From UBA7672 sp047601145 (GTDB lineage Bacteria > Pseudomonadota > Alphaproteobacteria > Caulobacterales > Hyphomonadaceae), in contig JASGJW010000003.1 in NCBI GenBank assembly GCA_047601145.1, forward strand, positions 496,001-560,000: a stretch of 64,000 nt of DNA. Direction: 5' to 3'. Below, piece after piece: positions 28,389 through 36,162 of this stretch (position 1 is the stretch's first letter; each line of letters starts with the position of its first letter). The notes under the pieces were generated by a model. It did no database searches and was not told the origin of the DNA. It was given only the letters and a program-made list of their open reading frames with translations. The position numbers and the translations under genes are program-made.

Positions 28389-28898
28389 CTACTTCATGCA
28401 GACGAAGCTGCTCGTTCCGTTACGAGTGAGCCATGTGAGCGCCTCGGGCGAGGTACATTGCAGGCCGGCCGGCGGGGCCATGGGCGGCGTCCCGCAATTG
28501 ATTTCAACTGCGCCATTCGCCTCCTTGCGGATCGAGATGCTGGGCGGCGAGCAGCCAACAGGCCGGGGTGGCGCAGGCGGCGAGGCCTGGGGCGGCTTGG
28601 GCATTTGCGAAGTACCGCCAGTTGCGGGCGGCGTGGGCGCGGTGGGCGGCTTCGGCATCCGCGACGGGCCACCGGTCGCCGGCGGCGCAGGCGTAACGGG
28701 AGCCTCCGTGACCGGAGATTTCGGCGCCGATGCAATGCCCGGCTGAGGCGGCAGATGCGGGATCGAGGAATTGATCGCCTGCATCTGCGGATCGTCATCG
28801 ATGTCGGCGTACTGGCTTGCCTCCATGCCTTCGCACGCAGTGAGGCCGAGTGCTGCAAACAGGATTGCACAAAGTCTTATGTTCAACGACGTCCCCAT
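28389..28898 (-). CDS. proline-rich lipoprotein with internal repeats
   Basis: A 169-residue predicted lipoprotein: signal MGTSLNIRLCAILFAALGLTAC with lipobox LTAC at residues 19-22. The middle contains two copies of a Pro-rich unit, APPATGGPSRMPKPPTAP and TPPATGGTSQMPKPPQAS. The C-terminal 50 residues hold three cysteines. The layout resembles the neighbouring 102-residue lipoprotein: lipobox, Pro-rich stalk, small Cys-containing end. Function unknown. Confidence 0.6.
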   Translation of the reverse strand: MGTSLNIRLCAILFAALGLTACEGMEASQYADIDDDPQMQAINSSIPHLPPQPGIASAPKSPVTEAPVTPAPPATGGPSRMPKPPTAPTPPATGGTSQMPKPPQASPPAPPRPVGCSPPSISIRKEANGAVEINCGTPPMAPPAGLQCTSPEALTWLTRNGTSSFVCMK

Positions 28899-28968
28899 AC
28901 TCCTGGTCCCCGCGGCGCAACCATGCGACGCCGCGAAGATCGGGGCAAACTGATCCGGCGCCGCCAGA

Positions 28969-29442
28969 TCAGGTCCCTTCCAGCGGCCAGCCTTTTTCCT
29001 TCGAGACCTTTTTCATGCTGGCGACGCCAGCCTTGATGAATTTCTCGAGGACTTTCAGGTCCACGTCTTCCAGCTTGTTGATGTAGACGCAGGCCTTGCT
29101 CGACTTGTGTTTGCCGAGATCCTTGAGGATCGCCTGCGCTTCGGGCTGTTCGGGATACATCGCATAGATCGACAGGCTGGCGCCGCGTGGCGAAAAGCCG
29201 GACACGCACATGTCGCCGGAGTGCCCACTGTCATATGTGTAAGTGTACCTGCCGAAGCCGATGATGGTCGGGCCCCACATCTGCGCCTTCCAGCCGGTAG
29301 CTTTCTCGTAGAGCTTGAGCAGCGTCTGTGCATCCTTGCGGCGCGTCTCGTTCGGGACGGCGGCGATGAAATCAGCGACGCTCACCTTCGTCGGCTTCGT
29401 CTTGATGGCGGATTTCTTTGCTTTGGGCTTGGCGGCAGCCAT
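28969..29442 (-). CDS. DUF1801 domain protein
   Basis: A 157-residue protein with a DUF1801 domain (YdhG-like fold): VADFIAAVPNETRRKDAQTLLKLYEKATG, then MWGPTIIGFGRYTYTY and the C-terminal LEDVDLKVLEKFIKAGVASMKK. It has a Lys/Ala-rich N-terminal extension. The family is widespread and uncharacterised; no catalytic residues are obvious. It lies 13 bases downstream of the M23 peptidase gene. Confidence 0.75.
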   Translation of the reverse strand: MAAAKPKAKKSAIKTKPTKVSVADFIAAVPNETRRKDAQTLLKLYEKATGWKAQMWGPTIIGFGRYTYTYDSGHSGDMCVSGFSPRGASLSIYAMYPEQPEAQAILKDLGKHKSSKACVYINKLEDVDLKVLEKFIKAGVASMKKVSKEKGWPLEGT

Positions 29443-29455
29443 GTCGTCCCCCCGA

Positions 29456-30490
29456 TCACTGGGGAGACTTTAGACTCATCATCAGCATCGGGTCGAGCCA
29501 GATGTCGGCGCCACGGTCTTCGGAGAAGACGTTGCGGTATTTGATTGCCCAGTGGAGGTGGGGGCCAGTGACGCTGCCGGTGGCGCCGGAAAGACCGAGA
29601 AGCTGGCCCTGCTCCACCCGGTCGCCGGGCTTCACGTCGATGCGGCTCATGTGCATCGTGACGGAGACGAGGCCGCGGCCGAGGTCAAGGAAGACGCAGC
29701 CCCCCTCATAGAAGAGGTCCGGGTCGGCAAGGATCACCGTGCCAGCCATGGGCGCACGGATTTCTGTGCCCGTACCGACGGCGATGTCCGTGCCGTTGTG
29801 GACATTGGTCTTGGGCTCGCAGGCCTTGGTCTTCGGAATGTAAGTGCGCGTGGCGCCGAAGGATGAGGAATAGGCGACGCCTTCGAGCCGGACCGGGCCC
29901 TGCAGCGCGAATGGCGCAACAGGATCGTTGAAGGATTTGAGCGCCTTGTCCTTCTTCACCCAGGCGACCTCGGCCTTGCGTTTGTCTTCCGCGCCCTGCG
30001 GCGCGATCTTTCCGCAATCCATCGTGAAGCTGGTGACGGTGTCGTGGCGCGGGAGGACATCAACGTTGGTGGAGAGGTCATAGTCGCTGCCCGGCGCGCG
30101 GGCGCTGATCTTGACTTGCGCCGGCGCGGTGCGTGTCAGGCCGACGATGGCGACGCCTTCTCCATCGGCGCGGGCGATGGGCTTGCCGTCGAGCGAGACG
30201 GTGGCGCCTGGTGCGGTGTCACAGAGGATTGCTCCGCCCTGCGTTGCGCCAGCGGAACAGACGATCGACAGGTGAGCGGCTCGCTGGAGTTGGTCGATGA
30301 CGGAACGCTGCGGCGGCTCGATCGTTTCCTGCGCGGCTGTAACCGGGATGGCGATGCTGACGGGCGGCGCTTCAGCAACGATAGGCTGTGCTATATGCGC
30401 GACAGGCTGCGCGGCGGGTCCTGCGCACGAGGCAAGGAAGAACCCGGCGATGAAGGCCCCGACTATTCCCGACCGTGCAGCTGCTTCCAT
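29456..30490 (-). CDS. M23 family metallopeptidase, lipoprotein
   Basis: A 344-residue exported protein with a C-terminal LytM/M23 domain. Zinc ligands are visible as HNGTD (His, Asp) and HLHW (second His of HxH), with GSVTGPHLHWAIKYRNVF the usual C-terminal block. The N-terminus, GAFIAGFFLASCAGP, is a lipoprotein signal. The family cleaves peptidoglycan cross-bridges or, with lost ligands, activates amidases; here the ligands look complete. Its start overlaps the end of the DUF2093 gene by 28 bases. Confidence 0.82.
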   Translation of the reverse strand: MEAAARSGIVGAFIAGFFLASCAGPAAQPVAHIAQPIVAEAPPVSIAIPVTAAQETIEPPQRSVIDQLQRAAHLSIVCSAGATQGGAILCDTAPGATVSLDGKPIARADGEGVAIVGLTRTAPAQVKISARAPGSDYDLSTNVDVLPRHDTVTSFTMDCGKIAPQGAEDKRKAEVAWVKKDKALKSFNDPVAPFALQGPVRLEGVAYSSSFGATRTYIPKTKACEPKTNVHNGTDIAVGTGTEIRAPMAGTVILADPDLFYEGGCVFLDLGRGLVSVTMHMSRIDVKPGDRVEQGQLLGLSGATGSVTGPHLHWAIKYRNVFSEDRGADIWLDPMLMMSLKSPQ

Positions 30491-30684
30491 CTTTTCAACG
30501 CTGTTTCAGCGTCAAAGTAGGCTTCCTGAGTCTCAACATTCCAATAACGCAGATCCTCGAGCGCGATCTTGCGCTTGGTGACGGCGCACGTAACGAAACG
30601 GCCGGGCTTCAGCACCTCGAAATCTGCATCGAGGTAGCGGAGCTTGGCTTCGCCAGGGAGGGATCCGGGATTGAAGGCGTCCAT
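30463..30684 (-). CDS. DUF2093 family small protein
   Basis: A 73-residue protein. KLRYLDADFEVLKPGRFVTCAVTKRKIALEDLRYWNVETQEAY matches DUF2093, a short conserved alphaproteobacterial family often near envelope genes. A long open frame extends upstream into pleD on the same strand, but it is an out-of-frame shadow; ATG 30684 gives the family start. It is upstream of and overlaps the M23 peptidase gene, so the two are likely translated from one message. Confidence 0.72.
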   Translation of the reverse strand: MDAFNPGSLPGEAKLRYLDADFEVLKPGRFVTCAVTKRKIALEDLRYWNVETQEAYFDAETALKRWKQLHGRE

Positions 30685-30740
30685 GGGCGCTATATGCCCC
30701 CGATCAGCGGCGAAGTTAAGGCGCCTGCGCCAACCTGCCC

Positions 30741-32111
30741 CTAGCTGGCAAAGCCCAGCAGCTCCACCTCGATCTGGTTCCGGCCGGCGGACTTGGCGCG
30801 GTAGAGGGCGTCGTCGGCGCGCTTGAGCAGACCTTCGATGGAATCTTCGGGCGGGGTCACAGTGGAGACGCCGCCGGACATGGTAACTTTGAGTTCGTCG
30901 CCGCGGCCGATCGGGAACAGCGTTTCGGCAACGATTTGGCGGAGGCGCTCGCCCGCTGCGTGAGCGAGGGCCTGGGTCGTTTCGGGCATGATCACGACAA
31001 ACTCTTCCCCGCCATAGCGGCAGGCCAGGTCCATCGGACGGATGTTCTCGCGCAGGCGGCGGCCGAATTCGCGGAGGACATCGTCTCCCGCCGAGTGGCC
31101 GTGGATGTCGTTGACCCGTTTGAAGTGGTCGATGTCGCAGAGCAGGATCGACACCGGCTGGCCGCCCATGTTGGCGCGCTTCACGAACTGCTCGAGCTGT
31201 ACGCGCATATAGCGGCGGTTGTGCAGACCTGTGAGCTGGTCGGTGACGGCGAGTTCCATAGACTGGTCTAGACGGGCGCGCAGGGCGTCGAGATAGCGCT
31301 TTTTGCGGACCTGCGTCTTCACGCGGGCGAGCAGCTCCTCGGAGTCGATCGGCTTGATGACGATATCGGAGGCGCCGAGATCGAGGGCGCGGACAGCCTT
31401 CTTCTCCTCGTCCACGTCGGCGACGACGAGGATGGGCAGGTCGCGCGTGGATTCCAGCGATCGGAAGTAGGCGCACAGGCGCAGGCCATCGAGCTTCTCG
31501 TTGGCGAGCGAGACGATCATCAAGTCGACCATCGAACCGGAGATGCCCAGCTGGGTGGCTTCGGCGTGCGAGATCGGTCGGTGCAGGCCTTCGAGATAGC
31601 GGCAGATGCGGCGGGCCTGGCGCTCGTTCTCGTCGATCACGAGGATGCGGGCAGGTTCGCTGGCGCGCTGGGAGGCAGATAGTTCGACGGCGCCGATGCG
31701 CCTGCCGGAAGCCTCACGCTTGCGCAGCTCGTCCGCGACCATCTTGTACTTGGTCAGCGCCCGCACGCGTGACAACAGCTGCAGGTCGTTGACAGGCTTG
31801 GTGAGGAAGTCGTCTGCGCCGGCGCCGAGTCCGCGCAGACGGTCCTCGCGCTCGTTCAGCGCTGTGACCAACACGATCGGGATGTGTTCGGTGCGCGGAT
31901 CTGTCTTGAGGCGGCGGCAGGCGTCTATGCCGTTGAGACGCGGCATCATGATGTCCATCAGGATGACATCCGGCTCTTCGGCCATGGCCTTCTCGATGGC
32001 GTCCTCGCCATCCACGGCGGTGACGACGTGAAAATACTCGTTCTTCAGCTTGTCGGTGAGCAGCTTCCTGTTCTGCTCGATGTCATCGACGACCAGAACC
32101 CGGGCGCTCAT
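30741..32111 (-). CDS. pleD: response regulator diguanylate cyclase PleD
   Basis: A 456-residue cyclase with two receiver domains and a GGDEF domain, the same length and layout as Caulobacter PleD. The phosphoacceptor is D53 (ILMDIMMP). The second receiver (residues 155-270) lacks its aspartate (LMIVSLANE), as in PleD where it serves dimerisation. The active site is GGEEF at 367-371, and RPMD at 358-361 is an intact inhibitory I-site for c-di-GMP. ATG 32111 overlaps the divK stop, so the two are coupled. It links the cell-cycle phosphorelay to c-di-GMP. Confidence 0.95.
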   Translation of the reverse strand: MSARVLVVDDIEQNRKLLTDKLKNEYFHVVTAVDGEDAIEKAMAEEPDVILMDIMMPRLNGIDACRRLKTDPRTEHIPIVLVTALNEREDRLRGLGAGADDFLTKPVNDLQLLSRVRALTKYKMVADELRKREASGRRIGAVELSASQRASEPARILVIDENERQARRICRYLEGLHRPISHAEATQLGISGSMVDLMIVSLANEKLDGLRLCAYFRSLESTRDLPILVVADVDEEKKAVRALDLGASDIVIKPIDSEELLARVKTQVRKKRYLDALRARLDQSMELAVTDQLTGLHNRRYMRVQLEQFVKRANMGGQPVSILLCDIDHFKRVNDIHGHSAGDDVLREFGRRLRENIRPMDLACRYGGEEFVVIMPETTQALAHAAGERLRQIVAETLFPIGRGDELKVTMSGGVSTVTPPEDSIEGLLKRADDALYRAKSAGRNQIEVELLGFAS

Positions 32112-32557
32112 CTCATCGCCCTCCGCGGGGGCGTAGACGACGGCGGCGTGGTGCGGCCGGGAGTGGAGGAACGCGGGCCGGTGAGCTTCTTCACTTCGTT
32201 GATGAAGGCGCTCATCTGGATCGGTTTCGACATGTAGGCTTCGCAACCGGCTTCACGAACGAGGCGCTCGTCCTGGCGCATGGCGAAGGCTGTGACGGCC
32301 ATGATCGGGATCTGGTTGATCGCCGTGTCGTCCTTGATCCAGCGCGTTAGGTCGAGTCCTGACACTTCCGGCAGCTGGATGTCCATGATGATGAGATCGG
32401 GTTTGTGCTCGCGCGCGAGGTCGACGGCCTTGAGACCGTCGCGGCTCTCCACCGTCTTGTAGCCGAAGGCGTCCAACAGGTCGCAGAAGAGCTTCATGTT
32501 GAGCTCATTGTCCTCAACGACCAGGACTTTCTTGGCGGGGGGCGTCGCCATCAACAC
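32108..32557 (-). CDS. divK: single-domain response regulator DivK
   Basis: A receiver-only protein of 149 residues. The block VLVVEDNELNMKLFCDLLDAFGYKT is highly characteristic of DivK, with phosphoacceptor D59 (LIIMDIQLPE) and the conserved Lys in AYMSKPI. It has a C-terminal extension of about 20 Pro/Ser/Thr residues that Caulobacter DivK (about 130 residues) does not have. A second ATG at 32551 could also start it. It works with DivJ/PleC-type kinases, absent from this window, to place CtrA activity. Confidence 0.93.
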   Translation of the reverse strand: MLMATPPAKKVLVVEDNELNMKLFCDLLDAFGYKTVESRDGLKAVDLAREHKPDLIIMDIQLPEVSGLDLTRWIKDDTAINQIPIMAVTAFAMRQDERLVREAGCEAYMSKPIQMSAFINEVKKLTGPRSSTPGRTTPPSSTPPRRAMR

Positions 32558-32721
32558 ATCACGCTAGGAATTCGGCGGGCTGATTCCCGACTATCTCCGA
32601 AGTTGTTAGACCTGAAGATATTAACCGCCTATTTTCAACTGCGGCTGGCAGAGCAACGCTTTCCGCGCTGCCAATTAACAAAACTGCCGGTTTTACAAAC
32701 GCTTCTGGCTGGAATCGTATC

Positions 32722-34029
32722 TTGTCTGGAAAGATTGCCAGCAGCAATGAAAATTTACGGTCGGCCTGTCGTGACTGCCTCACAGGATTCGACGGCGCGC
32801 GGGCGAAATGCCCGTCATGCGGTTCGGTACGACTCGTCTCGCATGAGCGGCTGTTCGAACTTTCGGTCGCGCACATCGATTGCGACGCATTCTACGCCTC
32901 GATCGAGAAGCGTGACCGGCCGGAGCTGGCCGGGCTGCCGGTGATTGTTGGCGGGGGGAAACGGGGCGTCGTCTCGACCTGCTGCTACGTGGCGCGGACG
33001 TATGGCGTGCGGTCGGCAATGCCGATGTTCAAGGCGCTCAAGCTCTGCCCCAACGCCGTGGTCATCAAGGGGCGGATGGACCTCTACATTCAGGAAGGCC
33101 GCCGCATCCGGGAGATGATCCAGACGTTGACGCCCCTCGTGGAGCCGGTCTCAATCGATGAAGCCTATCTGGACCTGTCCGGTACGGAGGCGCTGCACCA
33201 TGCACCGCCGGCGATCAGCCTGATGCGACTGCAGAAGCAGGTCGAACGCGACATCGGCATCACGATCTCCGTGGGGCTGGCGAGCAACAAGTTCCTCGCC
33301 AAGACTGCGAGCGAGGCGGACAAGCCGCGCGGTTTCTTTGCGCTGTCGATCGAGGAGGCGCCGGCCTATCTCGCCCCGCGCAGCGTGCGGGTGATTGGCG
33401 GGGTGGGCGCGCAGTTCGAGAAGAAGCTGAACGGCGATGGCATTCGCACCGTTGGAGATATCCAGAAGATCGAACTCAAAGCCCTCGTGAAACGCTATGG
33501 CGAGACGGGGTTGTGGCTGCACAACTGCGCGTTCGGACGGCACGAACGGAAGGTCGATCCAGGCGGCGAGCGCAAGAGCGTGTCATCGGAGACGACGTTT
33601 AACGAAGACATTTCGGACCCGCGCACCTTGGAGGACATTCTCTGGCGGTTGAGCGAACGAACCGCGGACCGGGCGAAGCATTCCGAGGTCGAAGGGCGTG
33701 TAGTCACGCTGAAACTGAAGACGCACGATTTCAAGACCATTACACGACGCGTGTCGCTTGGAGAGCCCACCCAGCTGGCGCAGGTCATCTTCCGTACCGC
33801 CAAGCCCATGCTGGCGCGTGAAGCCCTGGGACAGCGATACCGCCTTCTGGGCGTCGGGATTTCGGAACTGGTCGATGCCAAGGCGGATGCAATGGATCTG
33901 GCCGACCCCAAGGCGCTCAAGCGCGCGAAGGCGGAGCGCGCTTCCGACAAGGCGCGTGAGAAGTTCGGCGAGGATGCGGTCATGACAGGGCGAGGCGTGC
34001 GCATACAAAGGGCGCGCGAGAAGGATTGA
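32722..34029 (+). CDS. dinB: DNA polymerase IV with N-terminal zinc ribbon
   Basis: Y-family translesion polymerase of 435 residues. The catalytic block begins with AHIDCDAFYASIEKRD (first acidic site), with the second site in EPVSIDEAYLDLS and the steric-gate aromatic in DAFYAS. In front is an extension with CRDC and CPSC (residues 16-40), a likely zinc ribbon seen in some alphaproteobacterial DinB proteins. The only start before the ribbon is TTG 32722. No LexA-like operator is obvious upstream. Divergent from divK. Confidence 0.9.
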   Translation: MSGKIASSNENLRSACRDCLTGFDGARAKCPSCGSVRLVSHERLFELSVAHIDCDAFYASIEKRDRPELAGLPVIVGGGKRGVVSTCCYVARTYGVRSAMPMFKALKLCPNAVVIKGRMDLYIQEGRRIREMIQTLTPLVEPVSIDEAYLDLSGTEALHHAPPAISLMRLQKQVERDIGITISVGLASNKFLAKTASEADKPRGFFALSIEEAPAYLAPRSVRVIGGVGAQFEKKLNGDGIRTVGDIQKIELKALVKRYGETGLWLHNCAFGRHERKVDPGGERKSVSSETTFNEDISDPRTLEDILWRLSERTADRAKHSEVEGRVVTLKLKTHDFKTITRRVSLGEPTQLAQVIFRTAKPMLAREALGQRYRLLGVGISELVDAKADAMDLADPKALKRAKAERASDKAREKFGEDAVMTGRGVRIQRAREKD

Positions 34030-34062
34030 TCCCGCCCGCCAACGGTGAGTTGCAGAACCGGG

Positions 34063-34497
34063 TCAACCTGGATCGCGTACAGCCTTGTTCTGGGCGGCGG
34101 CGAGATCCTTCGTCGTATACTTGCCGTCCGTCACTTCGGCCTGAACCTCGGACGGCAGCCCCGAAGCGGTGGCTTGCGGGGTTGGATTATCGACGAGCTT
34201 TGTCGTGTCGATGGCGGCGAGCACAGCGGCGGGAGCAACGCCTTCAACGTCGATGGTATTGCCGGTTGTCGTAGCCGCCGCCCTCGTGTCGGCGGGCTGG
34301 TTGCTCGTCACTCGTTGCGCCTGCACGCCCACAAGCTTCGATGTATCCACCGCACCCAGCGCCTGCGAAGGTGCAAGGCCGACAACGGTGATCATGCCTT
34401 TGTTCTGTGGTGCTGCCGAAGCCATTTTTTCCGGTTGCGTTGTGGCACACGCAGATGCGGCTATCGCGAATACGGCCGCGCCGATGATCCTGATCAT
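34063..34497 (-). CDS. putative lipoprotein with duplicated motif
   Basis: A 144-residue predicted lipoprotein: MIRIIGAAVFAIAASAC with lipobox ASAC at residues 14-17. The mature part carries two similar units, VVGLAPSQALGAVDTSKLV and VEGVAPAAVLAAIDTTKLV, separated by a Thr/Ala-rich linker. The protein is rich in Ala, Thr and Val with no other cysteine. Convergent with dinB. No family recognised. Confidence 0.55.
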   Translation of the reverse strand: MIRIIGAAVFAIAASACATTQPEKMASAAPQNKGMITVVGLAPSQALGAVDTSKLVGVQAQRVTSNQPADTRAAATTTGNTIDVEGVAPAAVLAAIDTTKLVDNPTPQATASGLPSEVQAEVTDGKYTTKDLAAAQNKAVRDPG

Positions 34498-34586
34498 GGC
34501 AACCTCCTATGACATCTAGCGAAAGCGCCAGAAGGCGACTGGTTCCCGCTCACAGGGCGTGCCAGATCACGGCAACGGGAGACGTG

Positions 34587-34886
34587 ATGGAACTCCACGA
34601 AACGTTCAAGGCGAAGGTGTGGACGCAGGAGAGCACCGGCGCCTGGCACTTCGTCACGCTGCCCGCCGAACTTTCCCGGCGCATTCGCACACTGACGACC
34701 GGGCTGCGGAAACCTTTCGGATCATTCCAGGTCGTCGCAAAGACAGGAAAGACGCGTTGGGAGACGTCGATATTCGCTGATCAGAAGCGGGATGCTTTCG
34801 TGCTGCCGGTGAAGGCGGATGTGCGGCGGAAGGAGAAGATCAAACCAGGAGATACGATCGAGGTCTCGGTCTCCTTCGGGCTTTAG
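34587..34886 (+). CDS. DUF1905 domain protein
   Basis: A 99-residue protein of the DUF1905 family, a small beta-barrel fold: FKAKVWTQESTGAWHFVTLPAELSRRIR, then FGSFQVVAKTGKTRWETSIF and a C-terminal VRRKEKIKPGDTIEVSVSF. The frame is open from 34509, but ATG 34587 gives the family start (MELHETFKAKVW). The family has no known activity; many members are fused to bacteriocin-protection YdeI-type domains, absent here. Confidence 0.78.
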   Translation: MELHETFKAKVWTQESTGAWHFVTLPAELSRRIRTLTTGLRKPFGSFQVVAKTGKTRWETSIFADQKRDAFVLPVKADVRRKEKIKPGDTIEVSVSFGL

Positions 34887-34955
34887 TTCTGATCGCTTGT
34901 CCCCGGCGGCGAGGCGGCCTACCACGACGCTGATTTGCTTTGCGGGGAGTTTCCC

Positions 34956-35411
34956 ATGTCCGTGTCTGAACGTCTCAAGGCTGCCGGCGTAACGCTTCCG
35001 GAGGCGCGGCCGCCGGTTGCGAACTACGTGCCCTTCGTGATCACCGGCAACCTGCTCTTCATCTCAGGCCAGGTGAGCGCCGCGCCGGATGGCCTCATCA
35101 AGGGCCGGCTGGGCGAGGACATGACACTCGAACAGGGCCAGCAGGCGGCACGCGTGTGCGCCATCAACCTGATCGCACAGATGAAGGCGGCGCTTGGCGA
35201 CCTCGAACGTGTGAAGCGCGTGGTAAAGCTCGGCGGCTTCGTGAATGCGACGAAAGACTTCGTGGACATTCCGAAGGTCGTGAACGGCTGCTCGGACCTG
35301 ATGGTCGAGGCATTCGGCGATCGTGGGCGGCATGCGCGCTCGGCGGTCGCCTGCCCTGTCCTGCCGATGGGCTCGGCGGTCGAAGTAGACGCGGTCGTCG
35401 AGTTCGAATGA
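34956..35411 (+). CDS. RidA family protein (YjgF/YER057c/UK114)
   Basis: A 151-residue RidA-superfamily protein of the longer YjgH-like kind. Blocks are FISGQVSAAPDG near residue 40 and RSAVACPVLPMGSAVEVDAVVEF at the C-terminus; the latter holds the Arg (RSAV) that contacts the substrate carboxylate in deaminase members. GGGGAG-type ribosome-binding sequence precedes ATG 34956. RidA enzymes hydrolyse reactive imines from amino acid metabolism. It overlaps the phosphodiesterase gene by ATGA. Confidence 0.85.
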   Translation: MSVSERLKAAGVTLPEARPPVANYVPFVITGNLLFISGQVSAAPDGLIKGRLGEDMTLEQGQQAARVCAINLIAQMKAALGDLERVKRVVKLGGFVNATKDFVDIPKVVNGCSDLMVEAFGDRGRHARSAVACPVLPMGSAVEVDAVVEFE

Positions 35412-36130
35412 GCGAGACATTCTTCGACGTATCGACGTTCGCCTACGCCCATCGCGGGCTGTGGAGGGGCGCGACGCCGGAGAATTCGATTGCGGCTTTC
35501 ATTGCGGCGCAGGCAGCGGGCGTCGGCGTCGAGCTGGACGTGCGGCTGACGGCGGACAATGTGCCGGTCGTGTTCCATGATGCGGGACTTGAGCGAATGT
35601 GCGGGCAGCGTGAGTTGCTCGGTCGCATCGCATCGGCAGACCTCAAGGATCACCTGCTGCCGGATGGATCAATGATCCCGACGCTGGAACAAGTGCTTGA
35701 TATCATGGTCCTGCCTGTGTTGATCGAGCTGAAGGTTGATGGGATGGCTGGTGAAATCGCGTCCCGCGTCGCGAACATCATCGCTGATCGGCCGCAGCAG
35801 CTGGCCGTCATGAGCTTCGACGAGCCGACCGTGGCGCAGCTGTGCCGGCTCGTGGCGGACAGGCCTGTGGGATTGCTGGCGATTGCGGACAACCACGTCG
35901 AGGAAGATATCGCAGGCAAGGCGGCGACCGCACGAGCGATGGGCTGCGATTACATCGCTCCCCACCATTCGATCCTGGCGAAGATCGAGGCGGCGGCGGG
36001 CGGGCTGCCCATGGTGACATGGACGGTGCGGACGGCGGAAGAGCTCGCGCTTGCCCGGAAATACGGCGCTGCGCCGATTTTTGAAGGCTTCAGCGCAGAC
36101 CTCGCAAAACCGGCTGGAACACCGATATAG
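35408..36130 (+). CDS. glycerophosphodiester phosphodiesterase
   Basis: A 240-residue GDPD-family TIM barrel. The catalytic pattern is visible: HRGLWRGATPENS (His, Arg, Glu), VGVELDVRLTADNVPVVFHD (Glu, Asp, second His) and IELKVD (Glu and Lys). No signal peptide, so it is probably cytoplasmic and hydrolyses glycerophosphodiesters released from phospholipids. Translationally coupled to the RidA gene by ATGA. Confidence 0.87.
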   Translation: MSETFFDVSTFAYAHRGLWRGATPENSIAAFIAAQAAGVGVELDVRLTADNVPVVFHDAGLERMCGQRELLGRIASADLKDHLLPDGSMIPTLEQVLDIMVLPVLIELKVDGMAGEIASRVANIIADRPQQLAVMSFDEPTVAQLCRLVADRPVGLLAIADNHVEEDIAGKAATARAMGCDYIAPHHSILAKIEAAAGGLPMVTWTVRTAEELALARKYGAAPIFEGFSADLAKPAGTPI

Positions 36131-36162
36131 TCTGGCGGGGGCCCGACTTCTCAGGGTGTGAC

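Noticed and set aside
30463..31476. A 337-codon open frame upstream of the DUF2093 protein
   Set aside because: It is the out-of-phase shadow of pleD, Arg/Pro-rich, with no domain; only the last 73 codons are real.
32621..32635. Possible CtrA box (TTAA, seven bases, TTTT) upstream of divK
   Set aside because: Only one half-site matches TTAA-N7-TTAA. Suggestive given divK control by CtrA in Caulobacter, but too weak to call.
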